Positions 25,101 through 39,803 of a stretch of DNA of 64,000 bases are shown piece after piece (the stretch's first letter is position 1; each line of letters starts with the position of its first letter). Source of the DNA: Trichuris trichiura. Lineage: Eukaryota; Nematoda; Enoplea; Trichinellida; Trichuridae. The DNA lies in the NCBI GenBank assembly GCA_037903355.1, contig JBAJFE010000060.1, positions 1,240,001 through 1,304,000 on the forward strand, written 5' to 3'. Below the pieces are notes generated by a model, which was not told the origin of the DNA, made no database searches, and was given only the letters and a program-made list of their open reading frames with translations. The position numbers and the translations under genes were made by a program.

Positions 25101-26594
25101 AGAACAGCTGTCATTCGATGTAGCGGATGACCAAAACAATAGACGCATTTTAATTGTAGCGCTGGCAAAGTGTCTACTTCAAAAATGACCATTAAGCGAA
25201 ACAGTCAATGTCCCAAAAGCCATGTATACATGTATTGCTTCATTGAGGGAGGCGGGCAGTCGTTTCTCCTCGTAGTACAAACAGGCTTTGGTTAATTCAA
25301 TTGAGTAGTCACGAGAGAAGCTGATCATCCGCTCCCACTGACTTTCTGTAAGCGAATTTCAACCCTTCTCCGCCTGTTGCATTGGAGGAAACGGCCCGTA
25401 CACAAATGGCTGAGTTTAGCGCGCGCAACCGAGGAACAACGGGCATTACTATTAATAGTAAACAGTGCGCTTTAGTTGATTCCCACTTATGCTGCCGGCG
25501 GCGTTTCATTAGCGGTCAAAAGCCCTGTGCCTATTTTGCGCGGAATAAAGGTGCGTCAGCAAGTATATTGCACTTCGAGGGTTAGAAGCCGTCGGCTCCT
25601 ACGCACTTGCTGAGACGACCCTCGAGCGCATCCGTAATTCTTTCCTAAAGTTCCTTGAAACTTCATTGTAAAGCTCAGCCATGCTGGAGGCGCCTGAAAA
25701 GCGTTACTCTATTTTCCTAATTGAGTATACTCTCTTCCTGCATGTGTTCGTCTAGCCTGCGAGTGAGACTACCACAAAAGGAAATAAGTCAATTCTGCCC
25801 CAGCGACATGGAAGCAATTGAATAAGGGCACTTGCGAAGCAACAGTATTCTTAGTGTAGCCTTAGTTTAACGAGGATCCCAATAATTTTCTGCTAGCTGT
25901 TCAACCTTTCCACAAAAGGCGTGTGATTACCATAAATAATGAAAATCGTCCTTCTCTCATTGGATGCGCCCATAGAGGGTATATACCAAAATGGAAAGCG
26001 CTTGCGCTGTATAACGTTCCACTCGGTTACCGCTGTGCCAACTGGAGTGGCATGTTGTCTTTGCCAAGATACGCATCGCTGTCTACGTGAAATTTCAACG
26101 AGGCATACGCGGAGCGTTAGGATGTTCATGGTCGGCAAGAATGAAAATGGAATCATTCATTAGTCTCGCAAAGGCAGCGCCATCAATCTGCTAAGCCGGA
26201 GATTCACTTTTTTCCTAATGCAACAGACCGCCGTTGCAAATCTTCTTTGAACGACAGTAAGCGTTTTGATTGAATAAATAATGCAGCTTGCCTACATGTA
26301 GGTTTCGTGCCTCGCCTACACTTGCTTGCCTATGCTTAGGTGTAGGCGACCGAAGCGGAAATCAATCTGCAAATCTTTTCGCCTTAATAGAATGCAATGT
26401 TGCTAAAGCAATCCTGAAAATTTGAATTTCTAAGAAGGCGTTATTCTCATAGTCCCAAAAGGCCCACACGGGTTACTCGCTCATATATAGTTGAATCAGC
26501 GCACCTTTGTGCTTGGAAAGGACGTTTCGGTACAAAGATTTCAAGTACAACTTGTTTGGACAAATCTGAAGTCTGTGTCGCTTTGAGAAGTTGC

Positions 26595-26627
<33 letters not shown>

Positions 26628-28590
26628 GCATTATCCCTCTGCCAAAATATGTCAAGCCACTTTGTTGAAAAATCGATTTGTTAATGTACATCTTGCCAGT
26701 TATCAGGGATCGTCTAATCGAAATCGGATAATTGGTATGAATTTCACGCTGGCGCGATCAACCGTTCCAACATGTTATAAATGTTTGAACTACAACCGTT
26801 GGTCTGTAGACTGTCGTTGGTGTCAACAACGCTTTGTTCGCTCTAGCTAAGATTCAGCATTGCGAAAATCATTTCCGCAATTAATTTCCCAACGGTTCCG
26901 TTATCGTAAATGATAAGCATTCGTTTTTAAGTCTGTAAAAAGTGGGCGACTGTTAGCTGCTTTGAAATAGTGTCCGCAGCGTAAGTCCATCCGCGTTCAT
27001 ACGGTTACGAAAACAAGCACTGAATACCGACGCTATACTCGCTGCTAACCCTGCGTTCCGAAATTTGCATTAACGTAAAAATCCAAGGCGAAAACACAAC
27101 GACAGAAAATGTTGAATTTGAAAATAGGCGTAACAAAGCCGGGTGTTTATTAATGAATAATTAAGGGATTATTATGAGACAAAATTAAATCCCGAAATTT
27201 GTACAAAAAACAAATGCTTTTTAAATGCTGCAAAGCCACTCCTCTTCATTTCTTAGCTTGTTCCTTGTTTCTCCTATCGTTTCATATAACAATTATGATA
27301 ATGCGGGATTCATGTCAGCCTCTTAGACTTGATGAAATAGAATAGAATGCTGTGCAAGCTATTTACGCCTCAGCTAGTAGGCTACCCTTTCCAAAAGCGT
27401 GCCATCGTATTTACCTGAGCCGAATGGAGAAATTCGTCTTCCGCTAGTAGCAATAGTTTGTATAAAACTTTATTTATTTATTCAAAAAGTTTTGGCATTA
27501 TCGTAACTCGAACTTCCCAAAAAGAGTAGAACAGCTTAGCGAGGCATTTACAGCGCGTACGAATTAGCATATTATTACTATGAACGAACTAGCCGCCAAA
27601 AAAAAGCTATAGCGATTGATACGTATCTTTTGTTCTTAATTGAAACACCAAAAGTAAACAATTTACATGATATAAGAGGGGGCAATTGATAAAAAAATAT
27701 ATATTCCTGATTAGCATGGTATACCGCATTGACAGCTGCAATTGGCATGGCAAGCTGAGTTGGGTATTGAGAAAGTGAACTCTACGCGAGAGGAATACCG
27801 CGGTATTTTATCTTTTTTTAAAGGGATAGCCGATTAAGCTGCCTTAAATAACAGTCATAAGACTGGCGAACTTTTAAACAACATATGATGGTCAACTGTG
27901 ATTATCTTTTAAACTAAGCCGTAAAGAATCTAAGAATTCCATTTCCTATTAACGTAATTTTCACGACGCTGTAAGCTACGTGTTAAAGAAGTTAGCTTCG
28001 ACTGTTCCGTATGCGTCCCTATAAGACCCTGATGACGTTAACATTTTTTCCACCAACTCGCTGACGAATGGGATCACTACGAAAGTTCACAGTTATGTTC
28101 TGCGGTTTTTCCTAATAACTCCTTGTCCGTCCGTTGCGTAGTTTAATTACGGATCTTTTTCTAAGGAAAAGCGGGAAAAGTTTTGAAAATATCCACGATG
28201 AAGTATTGTCCCGTTGAGAAGCGCGCTGTCTCTTAAACCATCTTTTCGTAGAATCAAGTTGACTCTAGTTGACTAGACTAATTGTAACCTACTTTTAGGC
28301 ATAAACTCAAAGCTCAACATTCATCCATTCCGTAACGTTGAGGAAAAATTTTAACTTGAATATACGCATTCAACAAGTTGTAGTGAGCTCAGCTTAATTC
28401 TCCATTCCTCAATTGCTTTACGGTTAAAGATATGGTGTTGCAAGGAGCTGCATCGAAGTTGGAATGCAGCCATTGCTTGTTTTAGCGTATTTCAATTATC
28501 GCTGTTTCTTAGCGCCAAGAATTTCCAACGAAAAAAGACATTCGTAGCGCTTTGAGAACATCCTCCAAATGGCAAGTGAAAAGAGATTAC
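19187..28590. other. long stretch without a recognised gene
   Basis: The first few hundred bases should be receptor promoter and 5'UTR. Beyond that I find only short open frames, often on both strands over the same span (for example 20125-20442, 23321-23709 and 24160-24681), which argues against coding. No retroelement domain, tRNA box pair or conserved exon was recognised. An (AAT)n run lies at 26595-26628. Confidence 0.45.
26595..26628. repeat. (AAT)n microsatellite
   Basis: About eleven AAT units. On the minus strand it would read as a Leu run, which explains the apparent poly-Leu in an open frame there. Confidence 0.95.
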
Positions 28591-29120
28591 CTGAACAACT
28601 TCTCTGACGTGGAATGCTCTTCTTCCATGCAGACACCGATGTAAATCGTCAGCTGTTGTTTCTTGCCTCGGACGCTCTGTTGAATTGAAAACAAATATCA
28701 ATGACTTTCAAAGTTGACGCGAAATTGTTATCATATAGAGCGCTCCGTCATAGCGCAAATGATTAACAGCGACGATAGGACTCAAACTGCTGAGAAGCTT
28801 TAATTACGTGTTTAGATGATACACGCAGTTTTCGTTCTGCGTTAAGGCTACGCTTCTAAGGTTAAGCTGATTAAGTTTTTCTTTTAATAAGTATGCGTAG
28901 CTTTGGCTTACAATGGATCAAGACCAAGAGCATAAAGCTTTAGCAGCTTTGTACCATAAGGGAGCTGACGTAGTGTTTCGGCTGTTAGATGTTTTACATA
29001 GTTTCTTGCTGGCGGAACAATTTGCAAATGCACAGTCGGTCGATGAACTTTGTTGTCAAAAAAGTATACCTGCATGCAAACCGAACTAATTGAGTTCACA
29101 AACTGAAATGCCGATGTCAT
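28591..29120 (-). CDS. candidate two-exon gene fragment, unrecognised
   Basis: Exon A (29120-29070) opens with ATG and ends CATGCAG/GTATAC, phase 0. Exon B (28676-28591) has acceptor AATTCAACAG and donor TTCAG/GTAATC. It reads in phase 0 as SVRGKKQQLTIYIGV followed by CMEEEHSTSEKLF. I could not place the following exon and do not recognise the protein. An alternative is read-through of exon A into an open 70-codon frame ending at 28908 (contains PPARNYVKHL). Only one of the two can be right. Confidence 0.3.
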
Positions 29121-32100
29121 TTTAATGTTAGCTTCATTCCTCGCGCGCTTTCAAAGTTGCCTTTACGCGAATCTTACACGGTTTGGGGTTAACGCGCTAA
29201 CAAACAAGTGGTTGACCTAGGGCAAAGTAAACTTCAGCTTTTTTTATTATCACTTTGCAAAAGCAAGAAATTGTAACATACGCTTACCGCGCTCAGAGAA
29301 AGAGCAACATTAGCCACATGCTGTCACTAGTTCCGCAGGGAGCGCCAATGGGCTTCAGTAGGAAGAATCGGGCTATGATCAACAATAGAAAAGTGTTGAA
29401 TAGGAATGCGAGCAGAAAATTGTATTCTTTTTGGAAAAGTCTATCTTGTTTATTTCATCACCGCTATGCAATCAGTGTTCTTCTATTTAAAGCCTCCAAC
29501 CCACATACCTTCTGGTATAATTAATTACCTGATCAGCTGAGAACTTTCACACGTATACGTCAAAGATGATTTATTTCCATTCGATGCCTATCCACTATGA
29601 CTCATTCGAACATTTTTTTTCCAAAACATCGTGGGCGACCAATGGGAGCAAGCGATGGTTACGACATATCGGAAAGGAAAACAAGCAGCAAAAGGTCAAA
29701 AACTGAATGCTTTCAGCCGCTGTCAAAGAAAGAAATTGTTGTCGCTTATTCTAATCCTCAAAGAATTGAAAATTGCCTTGTTTTTCATAGGAAAAATGCG
29801 ACGTGACGATATCTCGCGTACAATGGCGTTTCGCGAAGCTGAATTGTTTGTTTCAAGTGTAATTGCTTGTACGCTGACGCTGATGAAACGTCTTCGCAAT
29901 TCTGTCGTATTTAAAAAAGTGCTTTGCGGTCTTTGAGAATAACGGAAAGCCTGAAGATTGCTTCCGCCATACTCAACTGCGAGATGTTTGATTTTGTTTA
30001 CCAATTACGGGATGTGAAGAAATAATTTTTCACTTGCGCTGTTTGGCGGATGCTGTAGGCAGCCAGCTGTGGACACTTGTTTATTTTCTCCGTAAAAGTT
30101 TGAATTGCTTTAAGCGCAATTGATTTTTTAGAAAACCGTAAAATAGAAAGACTCAATCTGAAAGCGGGATTCTCTCAACTTCTGCTCTGTTAGTCTCATT
30201 CATATTCAGCCTACCCAATAATACATTCGACAGCTGTTCGCTTGTAGTTAATACTTACCTTCTCACGTTGTCAAAATATACGAGCTAACACATAGAGACT
30301 GATCGTATGTCGTATTATGCTGAACATTAGTTCTTCTAACAGACATAAGCGGGTAATTGGCTTAATCCGTTGTGTTCTTTCAACACGGAGAGATTCAGTA
30401 TTGTAAAAACATAAATATCCAAGTGTTCTGTTGACTTTCAAAAAGATATGCACACAGTATAAACAATAAGCTTGCTAAAAATCTGATATCAGAAATAGAC
30501 ATCCAACTGTTTAGTGCACGTTTACAAGGGCAACATTTTCCATTCTTATGTCAGCATTATAGGATCGATAATGTTTTTAATATGTGCAGCAGTGGCGTCT
30601 TTCTCGCGGTGGGATAAAGTTTAATTTCTTTGCTCCGTTCAGTTTTCTCTAAGCTCGCCTACGCGAAAGGCATCATAAGGCTAAGACGCCTATTAATAGT
30701 GTAAGTCAAACTTTTTAAAAGTAAAGCAAAACACATCTTGCGATTGGCTCTGCTGGGGCACCATCGTAAGGATTCAATTTCAAGTTATTTCAGCATGTCT
30801 TCCTAATATGCGTCTTGAGTGTCACGTGAGCATTACAAGACTAATGCTCATTGGAAAGCTTCAAACTTTCTATTAATAGAGTGAATAAAAATTAGCATAA
30901 GGCGAGCATAAGGCTAATGCTTTGCTTTGATTTATGTGTTAACTTCGGCCAGGGCACATTCGTGAAAATGCTTATTTTTGGAAAGCATATTTTCGTCCTT
31001 AGAAATCACCTGGAAATTTCATTATCGTTGTCTAAGCCTAAAAGGCGGAGTTGGGCAGAGCAAGTTGCTCGTATTAGCTTTTTTTCTTTTCAATCGAAGT
31101 TTTGTCTATACCTTCTAAATGTCTTTGTAAGAGGCTAAGTTGCTCAACTATTTAAGCATCATTTGGAGAGCCAAACTAATCAGCTTTTCGGTTCTAAAAA
31201 AAGTAGTAAAACTGGCGAGAAACAGCGCAGCAATGGCAACGCAGGAATGCTAATGCCGCGAATGTCATTAGCCCATTTTTAGAGTTAGCGTAAAGTGAAC
31301 ACTAATTGTTGCTTTAAAAGCATTTTATAATATACAATGGAAAGTAGTGTACTCCTCAGACAGATTTGCGTAGGTATTTAAAATGAAAATGTATTTGACG
31401 GCTTTTACAGCCTACGAAAGTGAAATAGTCTTAGACGAAAACCGCGTTATTTTTAACTTATGCAAACAGGTAGCGAATGCGCCTTAACGTAGCATTAAGT
31501 AGTCATAAGGAAAATCGTTATTTTGATGCTCGTGGTGTTCAAGTCAGTGATTAGCTATAAAAATAAAGTAGCTTGCTTAAGAGCAAAGTTTTTCTTTCAA
31601 TAGCGAAATTACGTTTTATTTAAAGGCACGTACGATCTTGATTGTTAGCCTGAAATAGTAGACATTCTCAAAGGAATTATTTTAACCCATTGAAAAATGT
31701 TCCTTGTTCGTCGGACAGGCGGTACTGAGCATGTACAGGACAATAATTCAATGGTGAAGGACCGATATGGATGATTCTGCGGATTGTATTCATCAACTCT
31801 AATTAATCTTCTTTGTTTTATTAATAATTTAGTTGTTTAGCTGAAAATGGAATAACCAGACGCGTATGACGAATTTCGAAAGACTTGGAAGCTCACTTTC
31901 TAGATCATAACATTTCAAGCCTGGTTGTTAGAGGATGAAAGTTACCTAACCGCCAAATTCCTGATCAGCTGATGTCGGTGGAAACATAATAGCGAAAAAT
32001 AGCATTAACAAACTGATAGAGAGAATACTTACAAGTTAGCTTGTACAACCATTGGCGCCTGCCGTTATATTAATGTTTTTAATTATAATTTCAATGCTTT

Positions 32101-35100
32101 AGATTTCGTTGGGGGATACAAAAAGAACTTTCTGTTGACACATATCAATTCCGTATCCATTGCACCCCCGACAATTTCTGGCTTGTTCAAAGTGTCCTAC
32201 AAGCAAGATTATGGAAAAAAGCAGAATACATTTAATGGATATGAATAGCCATTTTATGCCCATGAGTCGTTTGTGAAAATTTGCGCAATTATAGTTCTAT
32301 CTTCAAGCTATTTTATTAATAAGTTCGCGAACTTGAGAAACGGATATTGGTATATATAGACGTATTGTCGTACAAATATTTGAATTCGTGTGGGAATTAT
32401 TCTTGCAAAAATTGGATCGACAGTTTTGAAGGTTGAACAACTGCTGCAACTTCTTCAACTGATCTCTTAAGCGCCAATTTTTCAAGAATGCAACTTGAAT
32501 GTTTATGCTCGTTTTACGAAGTGCCCATAGCGTTTTTTTTCGTTTGTTTATTTAGTCGATGCTTGATTAATTATAATTCTTGAGGTCATACAAGGCAGTC
32601 CTTCATAAATATATTTAACTGCTTTAATGGTCTCTCGTATAGGCGTCTTATGTTAGAGCAACATATAAAGTTGTGTCCTTACTTATGAGACACAGTCTGT
32701 TTCTTCGAGTTTTAATTTCTCTTATAATTTGCATTTTGTTATTATAGCACTAGTATGGAAAGTTTTATTCTAAAATTTTTTTTAAGTAAAAGTTTAAAAA
32801 ACCCGTTACGAAGAAAGAAAAAAGAAAAGTATTGAAAGTTATTAATAATTCCCCGACGTAGCTGGCATAAATACAGCTATTTTACCTTATCTGAAAAGAG
32901 AGGTTCGTGAATGCAAAAGTTTATAGGCTTCCCTTTCTGGCTATTGCAGAGTAAAAAAGCGCGGGTTGCAGAAACAGTCAATTCTGACGTTGTAAAAATA
33001 ACAGTGTTGCGCTATCTTTACGGGTTGAAGATAATTTTTTATACCGAATTGTTTGATCGTTATTTTCCGAAGTAATTATGCGGAGTTCATCGCGACAACT
33101 CAAACCTGCAAAGCACTTCTGCCTTAGCGATGTATTTTGGGAATTTAGCTGAGTATTTATTGCGAGCAGTTTATTGGTTTTAAACGAATCTTTCTATTTT
33201 GATCGTTTCGATTATTGATTTTAATATTTCTACCGCGGGTGGTTACCATTAGGCATATGCAAAGCTTGTGAAATATTACACGCGGCTTTCGTAGCTGACA
33301 GTATAACAAAGCTTTCCTACTTGGTAGACGTTTTAGCAGAGCTCCGACATAACGTGGTTCATTTAAGTTTGGGACCGAAGAAGAATTGCAGTTAGAAAGT
33401 AGCCCAAGTTAGCGTCAGCAGTTTTTCAACTTAAAAAGGCAAACAGAGAATTGACGTACGACAGCATTTAACCGTCACTTTTATGGTATCGGCGGTGGGA
33501 CTTTACGGTCGAGGTTTTATCGTTGCTTGAAACATTGCAAAGAGGAAAATTGGAATTCAGCATTGGCAGTTTTTTATTCCCTTGGTAATTGATTGAGTTA
33601 ATCGATTTCAATGGCCCGTAGTGCTCCTTCAGTAACGTCTGAAATGACCTCACTACGCAGTCGTCAAGAAGGAGATACAATTTTTTCGAACGGGTCGTTT
33701 CGATGGAGTTGATAGTGACTCCCTTGGATATGCTCTGTCTTAGAGGCACGCTTCCTCCTACTGTTTAGTTGTGAAAAACAGAGTAAATATAAAATTCTTT
33801 CTCTCTTGTACAACGTGGAAACTGCATCAATACCTATGAATGTAAACTATAACTCACGTTAAAAATGAGCTCATCCCTATTGCTCTGTCGCGTGTCTGTT
33901 AGCGTACACAGAAGTATTCCAGTTCCTTTTGCTTTTCATGTAAATGCTTCACATTGATTAGGTGAAGATAAAGCAGATACAGTTGATAAGATTAAAAGTA
34001 TCATTTAATAACATAGAGAGGTTGAAAAGCTTTGTTGTGGGAGGTGAGATCAGCGAGTGGATAACCTTGCCATCTGCACTGGAACGTAGGGCAGTGTTTT
34101 GTTCATCACCCATTGATTTAGAAATGCGCCTGCGATTAAATGAAACTTTCGGTCATTTGCTCATACATTGCTGATCGTTAGATCCGAAACAAAGCATTCA
34201 TTGGGCGCGTTTCCACGGTTACGTGATTTATTGCGTAGACAGTAAGTAGGCTTCCTTGTAAACACTTAAATTGACCAGCCGGCAAAAACTGTCCGCTTGA
34301 ACTGCGCGGGACGTCCTTTACTGTGCGGTTTGAAAAAATGCGCATAAAAACGTTTTAGACGAACCCGAAGGTGCTTCGCTCGGCCGGGGAATAAATACTA
34401 AGGAAATCAGCGGGAAAACACGGGAGTAAATCATCAGTTTCACTTCTGCATCACGAATAGTAACTAGTCTATCGTGCCTATACGCGCAGAAATTCATTTA
34501 AATTTTTTCCCGCTTGTACAAATGCTACCAAGTTTCACTTTACAATTATGAAAGAACCTCGGTACTGCTTATGCAAGTAGTCCCCTTCTATGGACGAAGA
34601 AAATGGAGCGGCTTAGGATTTCTTAAAAAATCTTTCATACGAAAACATACAACTTGCCTTTCTAAGCGGTAGGCGTTTTTAGGGAAGAGATGAGATACCA
34701 CCACCGTATAACCAAATAATTTTCTGATTTGCATAGCAGCTTAGATTTTAAATTTTCAAAGTCTTCCGTAGGGCACCATAAATAGGCGAGTTGTTCATCC
34801 AGCTTTCCGAGCAGCCATTGCCCCCTGCCATCTTATCTTAATTCTAAGGGCGTATTCCATCTTGTTTAAAAGTAATGAAGTAAGGCAAGCTTCGGAAAAC
34901 TTGTTACCTTTGAAGTATGCGCCTACAGCACGTCCTATCTTACCCCATATTTCATTAACATTAGTCACCTTATTATAGCGTATTGCGGTTCCACATTTTC
35001 CGTAATAAGTATTAGGAAACTATCGCACATGGCTTTAATGGCTCGAGAAGCGAAGCTTTGTTTTCCTGTTTGTAGATAGGTTTAATCGTTCTTTAAGGCT

Positions 35101-36271
35101 TATTGATTAGCAGATTATACGAAGCGTTTCCAAACTGAAGAACCGGAAATACTATTCAGTACTTCCCAAAGGAGGCAATTCGTTAGAATAATGTTTGGGC
35201 ATAATGTCGCCGTCGTAATTTTAACTAGAAAGCGACCTATTATTGCTAACGTAAACTAAAGATGTTTTCCCATTTTCTGGTCATCTTTTTTCGTGAAGAC
35301 ATGCGATTATTGAGTTCTGCCATGAGAATGTCTTATGCTGTAGGCTGATTATGTAAATATCCCAAACACTTAACGAGAACTTTACTCTAATGGCAATGGG
35401 AACATTTCTCTGCATATCAACAAGAAAAATTTCATTTTGAAGTGATCTCTAGCACTAATTCCTCATCTTGTACCAATACTTCATTATTGCTGTCTACTCG
35501 TCAAAGAGAATTACCAGCAATAAAGGCAAAGTTGTAATCACGACGTAGAAAACAGTATATTGTAATTTTCTCAATTTCAGGCATAAATATGCGCCATATC
35601 AAGAATGCAAAAAGATAAGTACGATGGCGGCATTATTATTTGAATAATATTGTTTAATTCAGCCTGAGCGTTTAGGCTCAGTGTATAAGGTAATACAGTT
35701 TATGTGTCGTGGTACCATCGTCTTGTCAAGCGGCTTTGTTACAACAAAAATTTGATGCTTTTTGAGTAGATGTTTTAAAGCGGCAAATTTTGGCTATCTG
35801 TAGCTACTTTGCCACACTTTTGAAAGAGACAGTGTTATACGACTGTCGTGATCATTACATTAGGGCACTTCTAATGATGAGGCGCAATGTGGAATACTTT
35901 TATGAGCAAATTCCGTTGGGTAATTGAATTTTGGATTGGAGTCAATTTTGAGGGGCCAATCAGAAAGGAGTTACTGCTATTCATTTCCCAAGATGACCGC
36001 AATAAGTGGTAGTGAGCTCCACATTACGCGAACGATAAAGGAAAGACTTGCTTTCCTGAATTAGGCATCTGTATTTCAAATAGCTGCTTGGCTTATATCC
36101 TTGCTTTTGTAAACTTATTTCCTGAGATGGACAAATCATAACTACTTTCTTCTATCCTTTAGCTTCTCGTAGCATCGAGTGGGATAATGAGCGTTAAGCA
36201 GAAGGAAAAATATTTGGATTGCCTGTTTACGCATGCTGGAATAATAAAAACTCGAAGAAAAAGGAACTTAC
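29121..36271. other. AT-rich stretch without a recognised gene
   Basis: About 7 kb with only short open frames, none with splice-consistent partners that I could join. No repeats above background were recognised apart from simple A/T runs. Confidence 0.4.
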
Positions 36272-36530
36272 TATACCGTAGACATTTCTAAGCAGCATGT
36301 AGAAAGTAAAGATCATTCTTAACGTCATCAGCTTGCTGCCATTATTGGCTAATTTGCTTAGGCAATAAAGCAAACATAGAAAACATCCAACAACGAATAG
36401 CCCTGCAAATGAAATCGAAAGTGAGCCAGTAATCAAAGAGGGTTTTGCAATAGTCTATCGCCTACCAATGGTAACGCCTGTACAGAACTGGCACAACAGA
36501 AGAACGTAGACTAGAATTGCATCTTTTCAC
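36272..36530 (-). CDS. candidate membrane-protein exons, unrecognised
   Basis: An internal exon at 36402-36272 has acceptor TTTCATTTGCAG and donor GGTATA/GTAAGT. It reads LFVVGCFLCLLYCLSKLANN, then KLMTLRMIFTFYMLL. The preceding stretch, ending ACCATTG/GTAGGC at 36466, joins in phase 1 and reads VYVLLLCQFCTGVTIG, so two or three membrane segments follow one another. A good splice pair and hydrophobic periodicity support it. The first and last exons are unknown, and no family is recognised. It could be part of a chemoreceptor or another small multi-pass protein. Confidence 0.33.
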
Positions 36531-39500
36531 CGCTCAAAGATGTGCTTAATCCGCCATTCGCATGATTTCACAAATGCAGCGTTAAAATATTTATTGATAT
36601 GTTATTACTTACCCTACGCCCCTGAGTAACCCTTACCGCGCAGCTGTTTGTTCATCCCCTCTCTTATCTTCAGTGCAATCTTACGTGTATAAAGGTGCTT
36701 AACTTTTCCGTTTGTCTATCAATGCTCATGTTCTCAACGAAAGCAGCCAATAGCGGGATAGTCCACCTTGACGAATGCCTTGCTTTTATTTCAATGAGGT
36801 GAAGTTTCAAAGTGGAATAAGGACTAGCTCTATACTGTCTTTCAGTCATCCTTTATTAAATAAAAAATAAAGCACCCAATTGAGCAAACTTTTTTAGGTT
36901 TATAGACGGGAGACTAATTATGGCATATCCATTTTGCAGATGAGCGTTATTTTGAATTTCGGTTGTTTAATAACATGTCAGTGTGGTTCCTCATTTAAAA
37001 TACCTTTGCGAAATCGGTGTATTCCTTAGGTAACGCTCGGAGCGACTTAAATGTTGAAGCACAAATGGAAAAGCGTACAAGCAAGCAGCCAGTGCACTTA
37101 ATGTATTTTGAATAAGATTAATCCCGGAAGCTTTTCACTTTACGACTTAATGGTACTTTCAATTTATTCTCTGCGCAACCAATTGTTTGATAAAATGCGT
37201 CTATGCATTCGAAGCTTTTCTTTAAGAGAAAGTTATTACGGCGTATGAAAGAAAGTGGGTATGTTAGTCAAACGACCAAGAAAGTATAGTTCAGTTTTTG
37301 CCAGCTGTGGAGGTTTTCTAAAAAGCTAACTGTTAAGCTTGTCTTTCAGCGCTAAAGAAAAAAGGTTGCCTGCGCCATGAATTTGACGTTAAATAAACGA
37401 CGCTCATTGCAAGATTTTAAGTTTTCAATTAAAAAAAGCCGTAACACAGAAAACTTACTGTTTTATAACGGACGCGCGTGGTTTTATGTCTGTTTTTTGA
37501 GAGTCGTGAAAGCAACTATGTCCGTTACAAAATCGGTTTATTGAAAGTATGAACAAATAACGCGGTTTTCCTGGACCTTATGCCTCATGCTTAGTTGGCG
37601 TGTAAATTTCCATATTTACACTAGCCAATAGGGATGACTTTTAATCGACTTTTTGTGTTATAATAATCTTTATTTCGAGCTGGCACTGCTGAAGCGTAGC
37701 AATGAGAATGCGGCCACTTTGCTGTGGTTAAAAGCGGTAAATTTTTTCATCAACGAAAGTATTGAACCGGGAATGGTTTAAGCTTTAATCTCATTAATAG
37801 ATTGTGCGTCATAAGTAGGCAAAAATTTGTTGGCAGCTTTCCCAGAAGGTGACTGCCAAATACTGCATTAAAATGTGCGGGATTTTGTCCCTTTCGCTCG
37901 CAGCTTTGCAAGAAGTCTCTATTGCTAATAAATGATTGAAAGAGGGAGTGAAAGCACGTAGTGCACGCAACAAACTTAGCTGTGCGTACTACTGCGCTTT
38001 CATATACGCTCCCAACCATGTATGCAAACTTTTACTTTTCAACTTTTTCAGTTTCAGTTTGAAGTTATGCTTTTCGGGATTGTACTTAGCGCGGGAGGAC
38101 GAACGTAAGCATTGCTGCAAATAGATTTTCAACATGCAGCTTAGAGACGAGCGACAGCATTGCGAAAGTGCTGGATGCTTCTCAGCACGTATCCTTATTG
38201 CTTCCATGCAGAGGCATATCTATATTCAAAATGTGTATGCGCATATGTGTTTGGCGAAATAGGAATATGAATTTGTTCTAACAATGCATTGAAAGTATGT
38301 AATACGGCGCCGATGGTGTTGTGGTAAGCATAAGGCAGTTGCAAATGGTCAGCCGTAGTGAAATCTCATTTTGAAATACTAGTGCCATCTTTCGGCATTA
38401 AAAGCTTCTACAAAACTGAAAATATTGGAAATTAAGGTCACTATGAGCTATAATCGTGCTGCCACTTCACAAAGCTTTATAGAATGCCTGTGTGACTCTA
38501 ACAGCTATGTCAATTGATTCTGTATGTTGGATTAGTGGAGACTTTTCTGAAAGGAATGTTGAGCTCATAAGATTATGACGTTGTTATGATTTCAAGCAGA
38601 CGTCGAAATAACACAAATGCACATGCAAGATTTATAAAAGTTAAGCTACAGCCTTTTGTCACATATTTCGTAGGATTGGAGTCGCTTCAAAAATGTAATG
38701 CTACGTAGTTCTAAAGGAATTTAAGAGTTCATACAGTTCCAGCAAAGTATTTTGATAAAACTGTGGTTCACTGAGATTATAATAGATTGCTTTGTACTTT
38801 GTCTCTGTCAATGCTGTGATACTGCCGTGGCAGCTGTCTTGTCATGACAAGTATACATCGATGGAAAGAGGCTCGTTGTTGGGGACGTAAAACGACATAG
38901 ATGGTTGAAAGACTGCCGATCAACACGCTACGTCGTTTTTTATTCAATAAAGAATATTTTTTGCACTTGTCTTGGCAAGACAATTGCCTTAACACTATCA
39001 AGACATGACGCTACACTTTTGTTACCGACACGAGATCCACTCTTCAATGACATCGAAGTGATGGCCAACATTTGTACCCCTTTAATCAGCCGCCTTTGAT
39101 GAAGATTGAGAATCAATTTGTAAAATCACGGTAACACCGAAAAGCAGTGACAGTGTATCACGATCGACAAGCTTCTGCCAGTTCAATACAATCCGTAAAT
39201 GGCTCTTGTTGTTTTTCATAAATGTTCAAATGAGCCGCGGTTATCTTTCACCCTTAATTATATCACTTCCATTCTTCTCTTAAAATCAGGCGCATTCGTA
39301 CTCAAAGGATGGGCAGATTCGCTGACGACTAAGCACTGTTTATGTTTTTATTAATGTTATGTTACGTATTTGTGGCAGTATTGGAAAAGTGAAATGCTCT
39401 TTGCCTAGTTCCCGCGTTTCACGCGACAGCGGAATATTCTGACGGCTTAAAATGATTAAAGCAATTTTTCAGAGTGCACAGATTTAATTAAGCGTTACAC

Positions 39501-39800
39501 AAGAATTTGCTTCTTAATTGGACATTGTAACCTTCCTTTAAGAAAACAACAACTGATACGTTTGTACATACCGCGTCATAGGAAGGGAAGATGAAACTGT
39601 TTCGTGTCTTCTCGATGTATTCTCGTGCAGCGACTGAAAGAATCGAGTCGGGCTTGAAGATAGAAGCTCCGCCTTGACCTCAGTAATGTAATAAGTTTCA
39701 GCCAATCAGCACTCTTCGATCTTCCGTACTTTGCAACGCTGTATCGCGTAACATATTGGGAAAATTTGTTTCTTTGGCTTTTTTCCCTCTCTTCCACGCT
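36531..39800. other. no recognisable gene
   Basis: Only short open frames. At 38845-38862 and 38970-38986 there are two related short palindromes (CTTGTCATGACAAG and CTTGTCTTGGCAAG). I see no coding region. Confidence 0.4.
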
Positions 39801-39803
39801 ACC

